Below, one piece after another: positions 1-13,900 of a DNA stretch of 64,000 bases. Made by a program: the position numbers and the translations under genes. Position 1 is the stretch's first letter. Each line of letters begins with the position of its first letter. Origin of the DNA: Helicoverpa zea (taxonomy: Eukaryota > Arthropoda > Insecta > Lepidoptera > Noctuidae); the NCBI RefSeq assembly GCF_022581195.2, contig NC_061476.1, forward strand, positions 9,098,098-9,162,097, given 5' to 3'. The notes under the pieces were generated by a model that was not told the origin of the DNA, did no database searches, and saw nothing but the letters and a program-made list of their open reading frames with translations.

Positions 1-480
1 TTCCACCCTAGTGCAGGAAAAGGGTCCCCATAATGTAATTACATTTATTGTATCAGGCCGAACTTATTTTTTTGGAGTCAGTTTACTTAAACAGGATAGC
101 AAGATGTAAAAACTTTGATTATCATTTTATATTAAAACGCTGGTATAATTTTGATGATCATTCACTACTTTTGGTGATCATTTACTACTTTTGGGATAAC
201 AATGATTTATTTGGACTCATTTTGCTTAAATAGGATAGCAGAATGTAAAAACTTTGGTTATCATTTTACTTTAAAATGGTGGTTTAATTTTGGTGATCAT
301 TTACTATTTTTGGCTTGCGCATGATTTATTTTGGAGTAATTTCACTTAAATGGGATAGCAAAGTGTTAAAACTTTGGTTATCATTTTACATTAAAATGCG
401 AGTTTCATTTTGGTGATCATTTACTATTTTTGTCTGCTATTTGTTACTATTTCTGGTGATCAGTTAAACATAAGCCATTA
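1..480. repeat. Tandem repeat, about 120-135 bp units
   Basis: At least three diverged units, starting near 66, 203 and 322. Each has TTTGGAGTCA-like, GGATAGCA-, AAAACTTTGGTTATCATTTTA- and TTTTGGTGATCATTTACTA-like segments. The array may continue left of the window. Satellite arrays of this type occur inside some lepidopteran transposons. Confidence 0.75.
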
Positions 481-3400
481 AAAAAACCTCAGCCGCAGCA
501 TGCTTGGTAATGAATGAAGAAACGAAACGACAGTCACGTTATGAGCCACAACTATGAAACGTTCACTTGAAATTCATCTAATTGTTGTACGGTCGTTTAC
601 TCAAATAATTAATTTCGCGCTATTTCGTTACGATTCTTATTTGAGAGCGATTGCAACATTGACAGATTACAAATTGTCTGTCTGGAAGTTATGCCTCTTT
701 TTCAAATGATTAAGTTGATTGAGAGGCGGCTGACGTCATCGCATGTAGCGTATTTTGGCAGCCTCCAGCGAGACCCTAGAGATTGAGCGGCGCTCGGGCA
801 TCATGCGCCATTCAAACATCGTTATCTACGTTATTTTGAAATAATACATTCTAAATTCGATGTACGTCGCCTAGCTCTACAGCGGCAGCGGCTCGGTCAT
901 TACATAAAACTTGGTTCGGCCTAATAGATTTCACCTTAGCGACGTGACGAGAGGTCCAATCTCGTGGCCCAAGTGAATATGATGCCCTTGACTACATCCA
1001 CTTGTACTATCAAACTACGCTTTTGTTACAGCTACCCCCAAATGTATTGCGCGACTGAGTATTAATGTTTGCTCTATCTTTTGTTGTTAATACGCTAAAC
1101 CGGACCGACTCAAATGACGGGGTCACCTGAAACCCGGAAAACAAAGACGAATGTTAATATTGAGGAGGACCTTGCGCTTTCGTCAATATTAACTTGAAGA
1201 TGAGGAAAATAATTTCCTAAATGTTTTCAATTACATAATTTGTTTTAGTAGCAAAAAGTTAAGATCTCGCATAAGGCATTCTGCTAATTTAACTGCTGCT
1301 AAAACAATAAATATTAATACATATATGAATTTGCATACTAGCATTAAATTGTTCATTACGTAATTAGTTCCAGTAATTCTTAATTTCATTTCAGTTTCAT
1401 TCTTTTTTTTTTAAGGTGCTACAAAGATCTTGAACTGCTGCTTGGTTCTGGCTTAGTGCACACTGTCATTTGATGTTAAATAAACTTCTGAACTTGTTGA
1501 GTTGCAAAATTTTAATACACATGACACTCTTTGTATATGATTGCATCTGTGTGTCTCCATGTTGATATATATCTTTGTATATACTGTATTAATTGGTTTC
1601 ATGGATGCAACGATATATAAACATACCATATTTTAACTGATTAATAAATACTTGATAAAAACATTTTGATTGCCAAATATATTTGTGTACACTGGACAAC
1701 TTATTGCTTAAGATTAATCAGTGCAACAAATGTTTAAATGACTGTCTGTAACTTCATGTTACAATGTGCAAGGGATATTATTGTAGAAACCATATCTAGA
1801 TCCAGTTCATGTCAAAAAGAAATTGAAAGGATGCCAATTTGCAATGTAAACTTACAGAGCTATTTGTTAAATATAGATTTCTAACATGCCTTACAATTTT
1901 ATATTACTTTGACAAATTCACTACTGGTTTTAGTCTTATAGATTAATGAATGCAGCAAATAGAAGCAATATTGCTACAGAGTCAACTCCATTTAATCATT
2001 CAACCATTCCTGGATCATTGATGAAACAAATTGTAAATATGAATGTGATTGTTCTCATAGAAGATCAGCCAGCTGCGTAGGACATATCATAATGCACAAG
2101 TCTTCTAAGCAGACCCAGCTGCAATCTCAAGTCTAATTGGTCTACAACCAAAGATAAATCGAGCACAGCATTACATCGCCTTTACATACCCTGCAAAGCA
2201 TGGGTGTATCACAACTATTCACAACCAACTTCCATAAAACAGGCTGTTTTGTGGAAATGTCTGAATTTAATGCCACAGATTGATTATGGAACATAGTGGG
2301 AATTGGACCCGAGACCTCATTCTTAGTGGTCAATCGAATATTAATGCATGTAATGGATGACCTCCAAAAGCCAGGAAGTCACGCATCAGGTAAAAATATA
2401 GGCTTTAAAACATTTTATTTTATAGCCACTAGTTATGTTCTATATACAAATATTACACCTGAATTGTACTGAAGGTTGCATTCAATGCATTTATGCAGTT
2501 TATTGCTGCATGAATGCACTCATGTATGAATCCGTTAAGTTTCCTCTGCATGCACCCGTTGTCAGGTGATTTTCACTGCAAACTTAAAAAAAATTCAACA
2601 TGCAATCATTGTAATGCAATTCAGAATGCAAAATAAATTTTAGTTTTCCATAATGATGAATGGATTACCAACAATGCTGTTTTTGAATTTAAAGAGTACT
2701 TTAGATATTTTGAATGCAGTGAAGCTGGTAAGCAGCTTGCTGTCATCGGCTGTAAGTACTGCTAGGATTGGACTGAAGACCACTAACTATACTGGTTGCC
2801 ACAATGTTCACTATGTCGCAGTACACAAAGAGAGCATCCGTGAGGAGCCGCAGCTATGTCACATTGTCAATGAACTGGACAAAGCCAATTACTTGAAAAC
2901 CACATACAAAGATATAGCTTACACTACAGCTGTAATGTGATTCACATTGACAATTTGTATAATATGGAGTTGCACAAACAATGGTTACAAAACAAGATTT
3001 CAACAAAAGTAATATAATATGAACATGTTCTATGGACAATGAATTACTGGAATAGCTTGCAGGGGCTTCATACACATTGTGCTAGCTCGGCACTATTACA
3101 TATTGAGATTTTCTTTCTAAAGAAGCAAAATATCATGCATGCTAAGTAATATATGTTTGGATTATTTGAATTTGAATGTTTATAATGATTGAATCCATGT
3201 ATCCTGATGATGTAGTACTTAAGCAATGAACTAGATCCATGGATGATAATGCTCAGTGGGGGACTGTTGCAGCATCACTTACAACACACCTCACAGCTAC
3301 TGTTGACAACACTTCACCACTCTCTCATGTTCTTGATGCAGTATACATGACAATTTCAGCAGATCACACACTTAATCAATACCAATCTTGCAGAAAATGA

Positions 3401-3500
3401 TGAACTGAAGCATTCTCCTTTGTTCACAAGCTCAGTTCCAGCAGGTGTAAACTCAAGTCTTTGTTCTTGTATGGTGGCTGTCTGCAGGCAGCCACTGGGC
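481..3500. other. No gene seen; one SINE-like remnant
   Basis: AT-rich. At about 2070-2340 the minus strand has CATTCTTAGTGG and GGTCTCGGGTCCAATTCCC, like the B box of a tRNA-derived SINE, followed by sequence typical of an old insertion. The ORF at 2653-2940 (95 codons, plus) shows no recognisable domain and normal intergenic composition. Confidence 0.4.
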
Positions 3501-4330
3501 ACAGGACACACTTTCACTATTGCACAAGGGATGACGGGCGCTTCGCGGGCGGCGCACTCCTCACCAGCGCGGTACGTCCTCGGCGAGAACAAAGAACTTG
3601 CCGTCCGAGATGTGCTAGCGCCGCGTCTGCCGATGCCGGCTCAATCACACCGATTCTAATAAGATTAGCGAGGTCAGTGGGTAAGTATGGAGAGGCGAGG
3701 GCCAGGGGAGGCGCGGCCACTGACCTGCCATGGTGGCGCGGCGCTCAGCTGATGACGGGCGAGACACACGAAGCGCGGCGCGACGAGGCGCGGAGCGGCG
3801 CGGCGACGTGCGGCGCCCGACACCAGCCCGCCTCCGCCGAGCCCGGAGCGTCTCGGCCTCCTCGGCCGCCGACACCGGCCCGCCCGACGACGAGAGGTCG
3901 CAGACAAAAAAATCGATAGGTCGTCAACCTCCGCCGGCGGTCGGCCGGAGCCGGTCCCGGGCGGGCCGTCGCGCTGCCACCCGCTAGCTGAGGGACCGTC
4001 CCGCGCGAAGATCCCTCCGAAGCCTCAGCGTCCGAGATATAACAGACCCAAATTCGCCATTTTGAAACGGGAACAATGAGATATTTACTTTTGAACGTTA
4101 GGATGGTCGAGGACGACGTCAGTGACGGTTAACGGACGCGGCGCGAAACGCGAGATCTTCGAGACGCTACACCGCTGTAAATAAATACGTACTCTGACTA
4201 GAAATCCCTTCGTCACCGCTGCCAATATCCGACATCGCAATCCACACCGAAATCTACAGGCGATCCACCGATCTTTTCGGAGACTCTCGGACAGCACAAA
4301 TAGTCTATGGTTTCGAAGCCATCAAAATTA
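3500..4330. promoter_or_regulatory. CpG-rich block, candidate promoter
   Basis: Dense CpG from 3540 to 4000, then a mixed segment holding GCCATTTTG near 4055, the reverse complement of a common promoter motif (CAAAATGGC). All open frames here are short, overlap on both strands and look compositional. A minus-strand start (3731) and donor lie inside. Confidence 0.35.
3725..3731 (-). CDS. Possible first coding bases of a minus-strand gene leaving the window
   Basis: GCCGCGCCACC-ATGGCAG followed by the donor GTCAGT: a near-perfect start context and splice site in a CpG-rich block. It would encode Met-Ala and one base of a third codon. I could not identify the next exon with confidence between 1 and 3700, so this may be chance. 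Confidence 0.25.
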
Positions 4331-4784
4331 GGTTCTTTATGGTGTCGACTACGGCAACACTATCTGAAATATTTATTATTTTAGTTTCTTTGAATGTTTG
4401 CTATTGCACAAAACTATGAATGTATTGCTTGAACCTTTTTGATGTTTTAAATCTATTGAATGTTGAATTATCCAGTTTACCGAGTGGTTTATTTACCATC
4501 GTAAAATCTCGACATTGTAAACACCCAATAGCGTTTTTTGACGCAACGTCTCGCACTCTACATTTTACTCTATGGTTTTGACGTCCTTTGTCAGAAGCGC
4601 TACCAAGTGAAACTCGTTAAGTTTTCGTTTCCAATCCTAAATCGACTTTTAATTTTCGGGACCCAAAGGTAATTTCATTATTATTGCGGCCGTTAGTTTC
4701 ATTTCACCGACATTTCTATTTTGCCTAAGTGATATTAACGTTGTAAAGCTTTGAGTAGGAACAACCACCTTGGCAGGAATTATT

Positions 4785-4836
4785 ACACACTTGCATATTT
4801 GAAAAGTTGTTAATTTTTCAAATATGCATTTGTGTT
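4785..4836. repeat. Small AT-rich inverted repeat
   Basis: ACACTTGCATATTTGAAAA is followed after a short loop by TTTTCAAATATGCATTTGTGT, forming a hairpin just left of a SINE. Confidence 0.6.
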
Positions 4837-4878
4837 ACCCAAAATAATAATGGGGCCACATTCCCATTCAATATATTA

Positions 4879-5262
4879 AACAAAGTCGTGGTGGCCTAGT
4901 GGGCAAAGAACCAACCTCTCGAGTATGAGGGCGCGGGTTCGATTCCAGGTCAGGCAAGTACCAATGCAACTTTTCTAAGTTTGTATGTACTTTCTAAGTA
5001 TATCTTAGACACCAATGACTGTGTTTCGGATGGCACGTTAAACTCTAGGTCCCGGCTGTCATTGAACATCCTTGACAGTCGTTACGGGTAGTCAGAAGCC
5101 AGTAAGTCTGACACCAGTCTAACTAAGGGGTATCTGGTTGCCCGGGTAACTGGGTTGAGGAGGTCAGATAGGCAGTCGCTTCTTGTAAAGCACTGGTGCT
5201 CAGCTGAATCCGGTGAGACTGGAAGCCGACCCCAACATAGTTGGGAAAAGGCTCGGAGGATG
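4879..5262 (+). mobile_element. tRNA-derived SINE, full length (copy 1)
   Basis: A-box-like TGGCCTAGTGGGCAAAG and B-box GGTTCGATTCC near the 5' end, then a family-specific body, ending GGCTCGGAGGATG. Flanked by a perfect 19-bp target duplication (ATTCCCATTCAATATATTA at 4860-4878 and 5263-5281). Transcribed by RNA polymerase III and moved by a partner LINE (family knowledge). Confidence 0.92.
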
Positions 5263-5281
5263 ATTCCCATTCAATATATTA

Positions 5282-6350
5282 CAAATTAAATATATCATCA
5301 ACATATTCATAAAAATAAAAAATTAACCTCAACTGATTGTTTTTGTATTTATTTTGATTTTCAAGCATATTTTACTATTTTTCATAAACGTCATAGTATC
5401 AAGATTGTTTACTTGCCTTTGCCCATTCAACGCCAGCAGGTCAATCTACCCCATCTATATTTTTTTTCAGTAGATTTTCAACCTCTTCTAAAGATAGTGG
5501 AAACTGGAAGGTTAATGTTCGATTTGACAGATTTGGGTAGGTTAACCTCATGTTAACCTGCTGCGTACAGACGTACCTGCAGGGTTTCAATTCTGCGCAG
5601 CGGCTTCAAATTCTGACTGACCTCAAAAAGTTTCGCGATAAAGTAACTTACTTATCAGGGGCGGATAGTTTTGAACACTCGTTGCGACTGTCTCATAGGT
5701 CCTTAGGTGGTAAGTACCCATGTAGGGAGTAATAGAGGTATGTAGGTAGGGCGAAATATGGAGGAATACATAGGGGAAGTTGGAACATAAGGAAAACATA
5801 TGAGGAGTACATCAGAGACGACATCCGAGGAAGGACGCCAGTCCGATTGCAGCATGCAACTAACATTTTTCTGTACGAAGAGTAGAAAAGGGAGAGTACG
5901 GGGGAGTACTTAGATATAGGCAATAGGAGGATCATCAATCTACCTCAAATTCTCCACAGACCCTGAAAGAACTGTGACGTGGTGTGACTGTTATAGGTGA
6001 ATAATTAGGGTAGTGGGCATGCTTATGGTTCCTTCCTAGATGGCATGTCCAGTGTGTTAATAAATAAAATATGAAATAATGTTGCGATTGCTTGAACTTG
6101 CTAATCTCGGGAACTATTTACTAGCCGATTTGAAAAGAATTTTAGAATCATATACCTAGGTAGGTAATCTCATGAATGAAACGTGACACACTTACGCACG
6201 GTGAATCTTTCTAGTCTAGTATAATCACAGAACTGACAGATACGTTACAGTCGAAGAGTCCCTCTACTAGCACTGGCTGCGATGACAGCGTGCTGGCAAC
6301 GCTGGTCACACTAGAAGACCTCTGCGAGTATGGCTGCTTTGGGAGGACAA
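5282..6350. other. No gene seen
   Basis: Mixed intergenic sequence. A purine-rich stretch (5700-5940) and a Helitron-like remnant near 6095-6150 (GCTAATCTCGGGAACTATTTA) are the only features I see. Confidence 0.3.
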
Positions 6351-9300
6351 AGTTAAGCTGGGTATGAATAAAACAACACTGTAATATTACAAATGACTAT
6401 AATTTTTGTCACAATTTTTCCATACAATGTTAATAATAACTTTTTACCTTACATCTATTTATAATACATTACTTATTTATTATTAATGTTGTATTTCAAT
6501 ATTTAAAATTCTTCCAGTTTAATTTCTAATTACATTTCACGGAGTCAGTTTCAGATGAGAGACATTAATAATTTAATTGAACCCAAAAATTCCGAAGGAT
6601 CGTACAAAGTCAAACGAAATTTTGAAAATTCGACCTCGAATAGTTTATTATGATACACTATGATGTAATTCGATTAGATCTTATTATACTAAAAATATTT
6701 CTTGCTTAGTTACTACGAGAAGTAGTTTTATCGTTAAAAACTGTACAAACATATCAACTTTAGTGTTACCGCTAGCGTAAATATTATAAACGGACACACG
6801 AGCCAATCACGATCGAATGTGAGATGCGACATCGCTCAACAGTCACAGTGCAGACACTCGTCCACTAACACAACAAGGTTCAGGTAAATTGTACTTGCCG
6901 CGGCGGCGGGCGGCCCGCGCCGGCTCGCCGCCGCCACCTAATGCGACGCGACTGAGTAACGCAGGCTCTGGACTACCTTGGCTGGCTTCGCACTCGGAAT
7001 ACGACACCTCTATGATATGCGATAAAATTTACTTCTATGTACTTATAACTTTCAACGGATTAGTTCAATGGAGCCACCAGGCAGCCAAGGTTCAAAATAA
7101 CTATATTTCAACGATGAATAACAAGCAAGTATAATATAATAAGTAATAAATTGAGCTAGGATAAGAACTCCGCCTCCGGGTGTCGCCGGCGTGGCGCCGC
7201 GCATCCCGCGCCTCTGCGGCGCTGCTTAAGTACATCGTAAGTAAATACATAGCGCCTGCAATAGTCGCAAGCGCCATACTCATATCCCCTTATTTAAAAC
7301 CTTTAAGTATAATAAATTCAGCTTACAATAAATTAAAATTCATTAAAATGTAAGGGATGCGTGGCGCGACGCCGTCCGACGCCTACAATAAATGCTAAGT
7401 GTACGAAACTAGTGACAGTGACGTGACAACGTATTCCGACGGACGAACGTAACAGAGAGGCGAAGTACGGAGTAAGTGATGCGTTCACTCGCCGAGATAT
7501 TATTGCTTTCATTCGAGACTACAGTTACGATATTGCTTTGTTACTCCTGCATGTACGTATGTTTTGGCACGACAATACTGAGAGAAGCAACGCGGATGAT
7601 CGTCAGCGGCAGACGGAGTGGGGGCCATAAGCGATACTAATTCACAACCAAGCAGCGCCGGGGCGCGATATCATACAAGTCTAAGAGACGTGCGACCGGC
7701 GGCCGTGCCGGCGCCAGCGCGCCCAGCGAGGCAATGCTACTACGGTGATGAGCGAACCCAAACTGAACAAATCATTCTATAACAATTGTACTAAGTTTTA
7801 ATATTACAGATAAATTTAAAAATGTCATAATATTGCCTCGAGTTAGAGTGAATTTTACAAAAATATACATATTGTACAAATAGTTGAGCGACTCAATGCA
7901 TACACTGGTGTACCCTCCGCCGAGCGGCGTGCCGGCGCCGCGCGTGGTGTACCACACTAACACTAACTCGTTGATAGAGACTTACATTAAGCTATAGTTA
8001 AGTCCAGCACGACCGACCTCACCACTCGCCTCTATTCTATCATACAAATCTAAATCTTTATGCACCTGATAGGAAAGTCGAAAGTCACTCGTGTTAGCCG
8101 AACGGTTAAGTGCAAGCGGCCCTTTACGACACTATTATACAAGACGTAACTACAATGTAATAATAAAATATAATAATAACAATAGAGATAATAATTACGA
8201 GACAGAACACTAATCTCCCGACATTGCACTCCGTTGCAGGAAGGAATATTGGCCGATAAGTCTTATTCGAGAGACGAACTTAGAAGTACAAATACCGTCC
8301 GCAGCAGACGGCCGACTGCCGGAGACGCTCGGCCGTCTGCTCGGAACACAGATCACAAGTAGCGCGAGCGCGGCGCGACTGTGGCGCCACCTCGCGCCAC
8401 TCGCGCCGCGCACACACGCTACGCCGGCGGCAGCGTGTGTGTAGGCCTTTATTTCGTTCACAGCGGACGCACCACGACTACCAAAAATAATTTGTAATAA
8501 ATTATCATAATAAAATGTAAAAATGATGAATTAAAAATGCGACGCTGACTGATTTGAAAATATTTAAGTACTATAATATCCTTAAACAGATCACAGCTCT
8601 CAAAAATATTGTGGTTTTGAAAAGAACACAAGTTGTCGGACACCGGCGCACGGCTTGCGAGCGGCAAGCTGTGTGCCGGCCTGCGAGCGGCGGGCAGTCG
8701 TGGCGCTGCCGACATATCACAATAACATTCCAATCGACAAGCAATCGTGAACATAATGACAGATATGACAAAATATCACCACATAGTATCAAGAGTACTT
8801 AGAAAAGGACGCGAACAAAAACGTTCCATACAGATACACCACCTCTCATGTACAAAATAAAAGCAAAAATATAGAAATAGTATTATTGTAATATTATTTT
8901 AAATAAAAAATATAATATCAAAAAAGCGTAATAAAGCACTCATTATGTACAAGGCGTTGTTATTGTGAACAATTGTCGCTCTCTCCCGCGTGTCCGCGCC
9001 GCCCGCCGCGTCGCTACCGGCCACTGTCACGATGATCATTGGGAAAATTCAGTTTGTAATAAATCCATTGAGAGTTGCAATCTTATAGTTGGGATTTGCC
9101 GCAAGGTCATGTGACCTCTATAACAAATGACTATGATAGTATTTGTTTGTCTGTAAATGCAAGTGACAGTGGCGCCGCGGTGCGGGCGCGGCGGGCACGC
9201 GCGGGGCGACACAAACTAAACAAACATCAGTAACACTAACACAATGGCGCCAGGCGAGCACGCATTGTTAATAAGTCACAATAAATATAAAATAATATAT

Positions 9301-10868
9301 CTTAAGCAATCTTAAATACCCTGTTGATTTCATTTTTTTTTAAATTATCATGTTTCCCCTTTTGAATTACGAAAAAATAATAAAAAAGACGCATTGCATA
9401 GACTGCGGTACGAGCTCGTACATACTAACCTAAGCCAGACCAGAACGTTATTGGAGATCATGCAGCGTCGGCGCGAGACCCGCCGCCTGCCACCACGAAC
9501 CTACTCTCCGGTGACTATCCATCCACTAACTATCATATAAATTCTTCCGAGTAAACCTATCATTAACGTATATGTCTTTATTACGTATGTTATTTCGTTT
9601 TAGCTTATATTTAAGACTTTAAGACTTTTATCATTTTGTGCAAAGAAAAGACTTTACTAATTAAAGATTTTGTACAAGATTGTTATAACTCCCGGCAGTC
9701 CTGACCGCGACACACTCGCGCACAGCACGCGGCAGGACCTAGGTGTCGACCACTACAATAGGACCCCTATGTTGTAAGATCTATACTCTTTCCACGACCC
9801 CATACCTTATACACCAAAAGTCAAAATAAAACTTCAACAACACAGTATAAGACGGCGCGGGTTGCGACGCCCGCGCAAGTAAGGAAACTATGAACCCATG
9901 AGCACCCTATGTAAACATTATGCATCGTGTTAACGTTAACTAAACTAGAGAGGAGTCCGCCCGCGTACACTGCCACGTGCCCCGAGCCACGAGCCCCGTG
10001 CCCGGAGCCACGAGCCCCGAGCCACGAGCCACGTGCCACGTGCAGGAGGCAGGGCGCGGACGCCCCCTTTGGCCTTACGATAAAATGGCGCATGTGTAAT
10101 AAAATATAGGTTACAATATTATGTAAAATTATGCTATTCACTAGCGATCCGAAACTAATGTAACTGTTCGGGTAACGTTGTGTAAAATGCAGGGCGCGGT
10201 GACGTCACGCGCGCATGCGCGGTGCACTGGTAAAGGTCAACGACCGCTTAATATAAAATGGCCGCCTCCTGCGACTGTAAAAATATAGTTATCAAATGCT
10301 AAACTTGAAATATAAATAGAGTCGCCGGTACGACGTGTAAGTAAATTAAAATCTAAATAAAAGTATACATTATATATCTCATAGGCCGTTGTTGTGACTT
10401 AGATAACAATATATTGGAGCGACTCGTCCGGGAGCGGGAGACTGCGGCGAGGGAACGACTTCATCAATTTGACTAGCCGACACGAATTAGTAAGTGACTA
10501 GAACGCGAAACACATCATTGGCAAGACTTCGTATTACGAGCGCACTCGGCCGCTAATTCCGAACACTAGTTATTTTTCAGTATGGCAATAAAAATGGCCA
10601 TCGTTATTAGTTAGACATCACTGAAGATCACAGACATTCCGAATACATTAAGTACGTGCGTCGCGCCCCCGCAGCCGGCCCGGCCCCGCCGGACGTGTGA
10701 TGGACCGAAACGAAACGATACATACAATATTTACAAATAAATCCTACAAATTAAGCTCCTCAGTTGAAAAAGATTAAATTACATCACTAACGATTGCTTT
10801 ACAAAACATTTCCCTCTCGCCGCTGCTTCAGTCCAATTAGCTACTTACTCTAGAGGAGCGCACGGGCA
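6350..10868 (-). other. TDG 3' flank / probable long 3' UTR
   Basis: No convincing ORF on either strand. AT-rich DNA is broken by short CpG-rich patches (6.9, 7.2, 7.7, 8.3-8.4, 8.65, 9.17, 9.98 and 10.67 kb). AATAAA signals on the minus strand lie at 9577-9582, 8448-8453 and 6476-6481, so TDG transcripts could end at several points. Repeated CCACGAGCC-type units near 9985-10045 form a small GC-rich tandem. I cannot place the true polyadenylation site. Confidence 0.4.
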
Positions 10869-10988
10869 CTAACAGAAGCCGCCGAAGCCGACGGACGGCA
10901 CGGACGGCACGGCGGGCACGGCCGCCACGCTCGCGTGCTCGCCGTTCTTGTGCAGGTCGATCAGCGGCGGCGCCGACAGGTAGTGCGC
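10869..10988 (-). CDS. TDG: TDG exon 16: C-terminus and stop
   Basis: Acceptor CGTGTTGCAG, 39 codons and TAG. Encodes [20 protein letters not shown] then [19 protein letters not shown]. Phase 0 with exon 15. The nearest downstream AATAAA on the minus strand is at 9577-9582, about 1.3 kb past the stop. Confidence 0.82.
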   Translation of the reverse strand, partial: AHYLSAPPLIDLHKNGEHASVAAVPAVPSVPSVGFGGFC

Positions 10989-13900
10989 CTGCAACACGTG
11001 CTCGCTGTTAGCGCTGCTCTCGAGCTGTCACTGTGCTCCAGTGAACGTCGCGTACCTGCTGGTGGTGCGCGGGCGGCGGGCCGGCGTACCCGTTGTAGTA
11101 GGGCGCGTTGTAGGGCGCGTAGCCCGCGGGGACCCCCGCCGGGTAGCCGTACTGCCACTCCGACAGGTAGCCCGGCGTCGGCCGCATCACCGCCGTGCCC
11201 CAGCCCGAGCCGTAGCCCACGAACGGCGCCCCGTACCTGTGCACATACCCACCGTCATAACTAAGTACAAACAACAAACCACCTAGTATTCAACCCTGCG
11301 GTACACCTATTTTAATTACTATACCAGATATAATTTCAACCATTAATTTAGTTTCTACATTTTTTGTTGGCATTCATTTTAAAACATAATAATAAAAGCA
11401 TAACTGTGTTCCAATAACTCTTATATGTATTATACTTCGTACATAGTATTACGGTATACTTGATCGAATGCTTTAGAAATGCCATAAAAATTCTAATAAA
11501 ATAACTATGACTGTACCGTAACATTTTAAGTTTGCGTATACCAAACAAATGTTGTGCAACGCAAACACGCGTGACAAATGTACGCACCCGTTGTTCCCGT
11601 AAGCGGTGCCGCCGTAGGCGCCGTAGGGCGGGTAGAGCGCGGGCGCGTAGTCGGGCAGCGCGGCCACGGCGGCCGGCGCCTGCTCGGGCGGCGCGGGCGG
11701 CGCGGGCCCGGCGCCGGCGCCCGGCCCTTCCGCGATGCTGGGGATCTGGTCCACCAGCGACTCCAGCCCCGACAGCGACTTGGACGCCACGTCCTGCGCC
11801 TTCGGCTTCACCGCGCCCGCGTACTCGCCGGGAGAACCTGCCCGACACACGATATTGTATGAAACTGTTGGACTAGGAAGGGAACGATATTGAGTTAGAC
11901 GTTGAGTGTAGGTATGTTACCGGGCTGGTGCAGGTGCTGCGTGTGGTCGTCGTGCGGCGTGTGCGGCGTGTGCGGCGTGTGCGCGTCGGGCGGCCGGAAC
12001 GCCGCGCCCAGCGGGGAGAACGCCTCGCCGCCGCCCGCCGGCGGGGACCTAGCCAACACGACAAGATTGTAACACTCGACATTAAATAAATCAAATTTAT
12101 TTACGGAAAACTTTTTACATATAATTTTCTATAAAGTAAGTACATAATATATTCTTATATAAGATTCAAATTACAACTTATAATTAATACGAGTATGTTG
12201 CAACCTGCCTGATGTAGGTTAATACAAACCTGTGTTTCAGGCAATCACTTCATTAAAGTTACAAGGGGTAGTTATTTATGGTATGTGCAATAAATTTACT
12301 ACTTAATCAATTAAAAACTACTTAAACATTATAAGTGAGTTTATTGAAAAAAAAAAAACTATGCAAAAAATCTGTGGTGTTGTCACGAAACAAAAAAACT
12401 GTTTAAACTCTTCTATATATAGAAAACTAGCTTCTGCCCGCGACTTCGTACGCGGATCCTGTCCCTTATGCCAGCGACTACGGGGTCAACAAAATCAAAG
12501 ATCTCTGATATTGAATTTTAAGGGCCCATTGACTTGAAAACACCGGAATACGCATAACCATTAGAAACGTTCCATATATTTAATTTTTGTACTTTAACGG
12601 CAAAAGCACAGCAGACTAAACAAAATGCTGAGAACTGAACCGCAATAGACGTGACCATAGGGATAAAAGTAGTAATTCTAATTAGTCGGCATTTAAGTTG
12701 TGTGTGGCAAAAATATTACACGTATTATTACGTAAAAAACCATTAAATAGATGACAAAGTCGTGGTGACTTAGTGGAAGTCGTGGTGGTTTAGTGGGTAG
12801 AGAACCAATCTCTCAAGTATGAGCGTGGGTCTTTGATTCCAGGTCTGGCAAGTACCTGCCAATGCAACTTTTTTAAGTTCGTATGTAATTTCTACGTATT
12901 TTTTGGATACCAATGACCGTTATTTGGAGGGGATGTTAAACTGTAGGTTCCGGCTGTCATTGAACATTCTTGGCAGTCGTTATGGGTAGTCAGAAGCCAG
13001 TAAGTCTTACCAAGGGGTGTTGGGTTGAGCGGGTAACCGGGTTGTGGAGGTCAGATAAGCAGTCGCTCCTTGTAAAACACTGGTACTCAGTTGCATCGTG
13101 ACTGGAAGTCGACCCTAACATAATTGGGACAAAGGCTCTTGAGATAATAACGACAATAATAATGAGATATAGGCACCGCAGGACATCTAAGGCTGATGAC
13201 GGGGAGTAGCGACCCCGCGGGGCTATATATACTGAGTTCTCCAGGGAGAGTATACTGTCCCCCATCTCCGGCCGGTCAGAGTGAACCATGACGGGGGTAG
13301 GTCTCACGCCTCTGGCTTGGCTTGGCCGTCCAGAGTGGAGTGGAGTGCTAGAGCAGGATTAGTAGCCCTGCTCGGAGGGTAAGTACAGGGAGCGCGTAAT
13401 CTGCGTTTAAAGTCCGCCGAGGGATCCTCACCCTTCAGCCGCTCATGTCCCTGTTGCCCTCTTGTTGCTATTCAGTGACTGGTTCCCGGGGGCCCAGTAA
13501 GTGAGGTGGCGAGTCTCCACCTGCCGTTTTTACATGTACCAAATACATTGTCATCCACTAACATCCCATCACAATAGCCCAAGTAGTTTTCCTCCATAGT
13601 TAGCAATAGTTTAGCACCCAAACAAACAGATTACCTACAGTTCAGTTCGAAGGTAATTAACTGGCGGAGAATCTTAACACCGCGATTCAGAAATGAGACG
13701 AAAATGCACAGCGTTCATCATCCCTTATTTTATCACCCGTGGGGGTTGAATGGGGGTTGAATTAATCAAAATCGTATTTAAGCGAACGTCATCATAAAAT
13801 TCTGATTCGTCATCAGGACTTCTTCATAAAATCTAAGAAGACGTATACAAAATTTCATCCCCTATTTTATCCCCTTAGGGATGGAATTTATCAAAATCCT

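Noticed and set aside
2653..2940. Plus-strand 95-codon ORF
   Set aside because: No domain, intergenic composition, overlapped by open frames on the other strand; no splice or promoter support.
4900..4960. Possible tRNA gene (A and B boxes)
   Set aside because: It is the head of a SINE with a target duplication; no cloverleaf end pairing.
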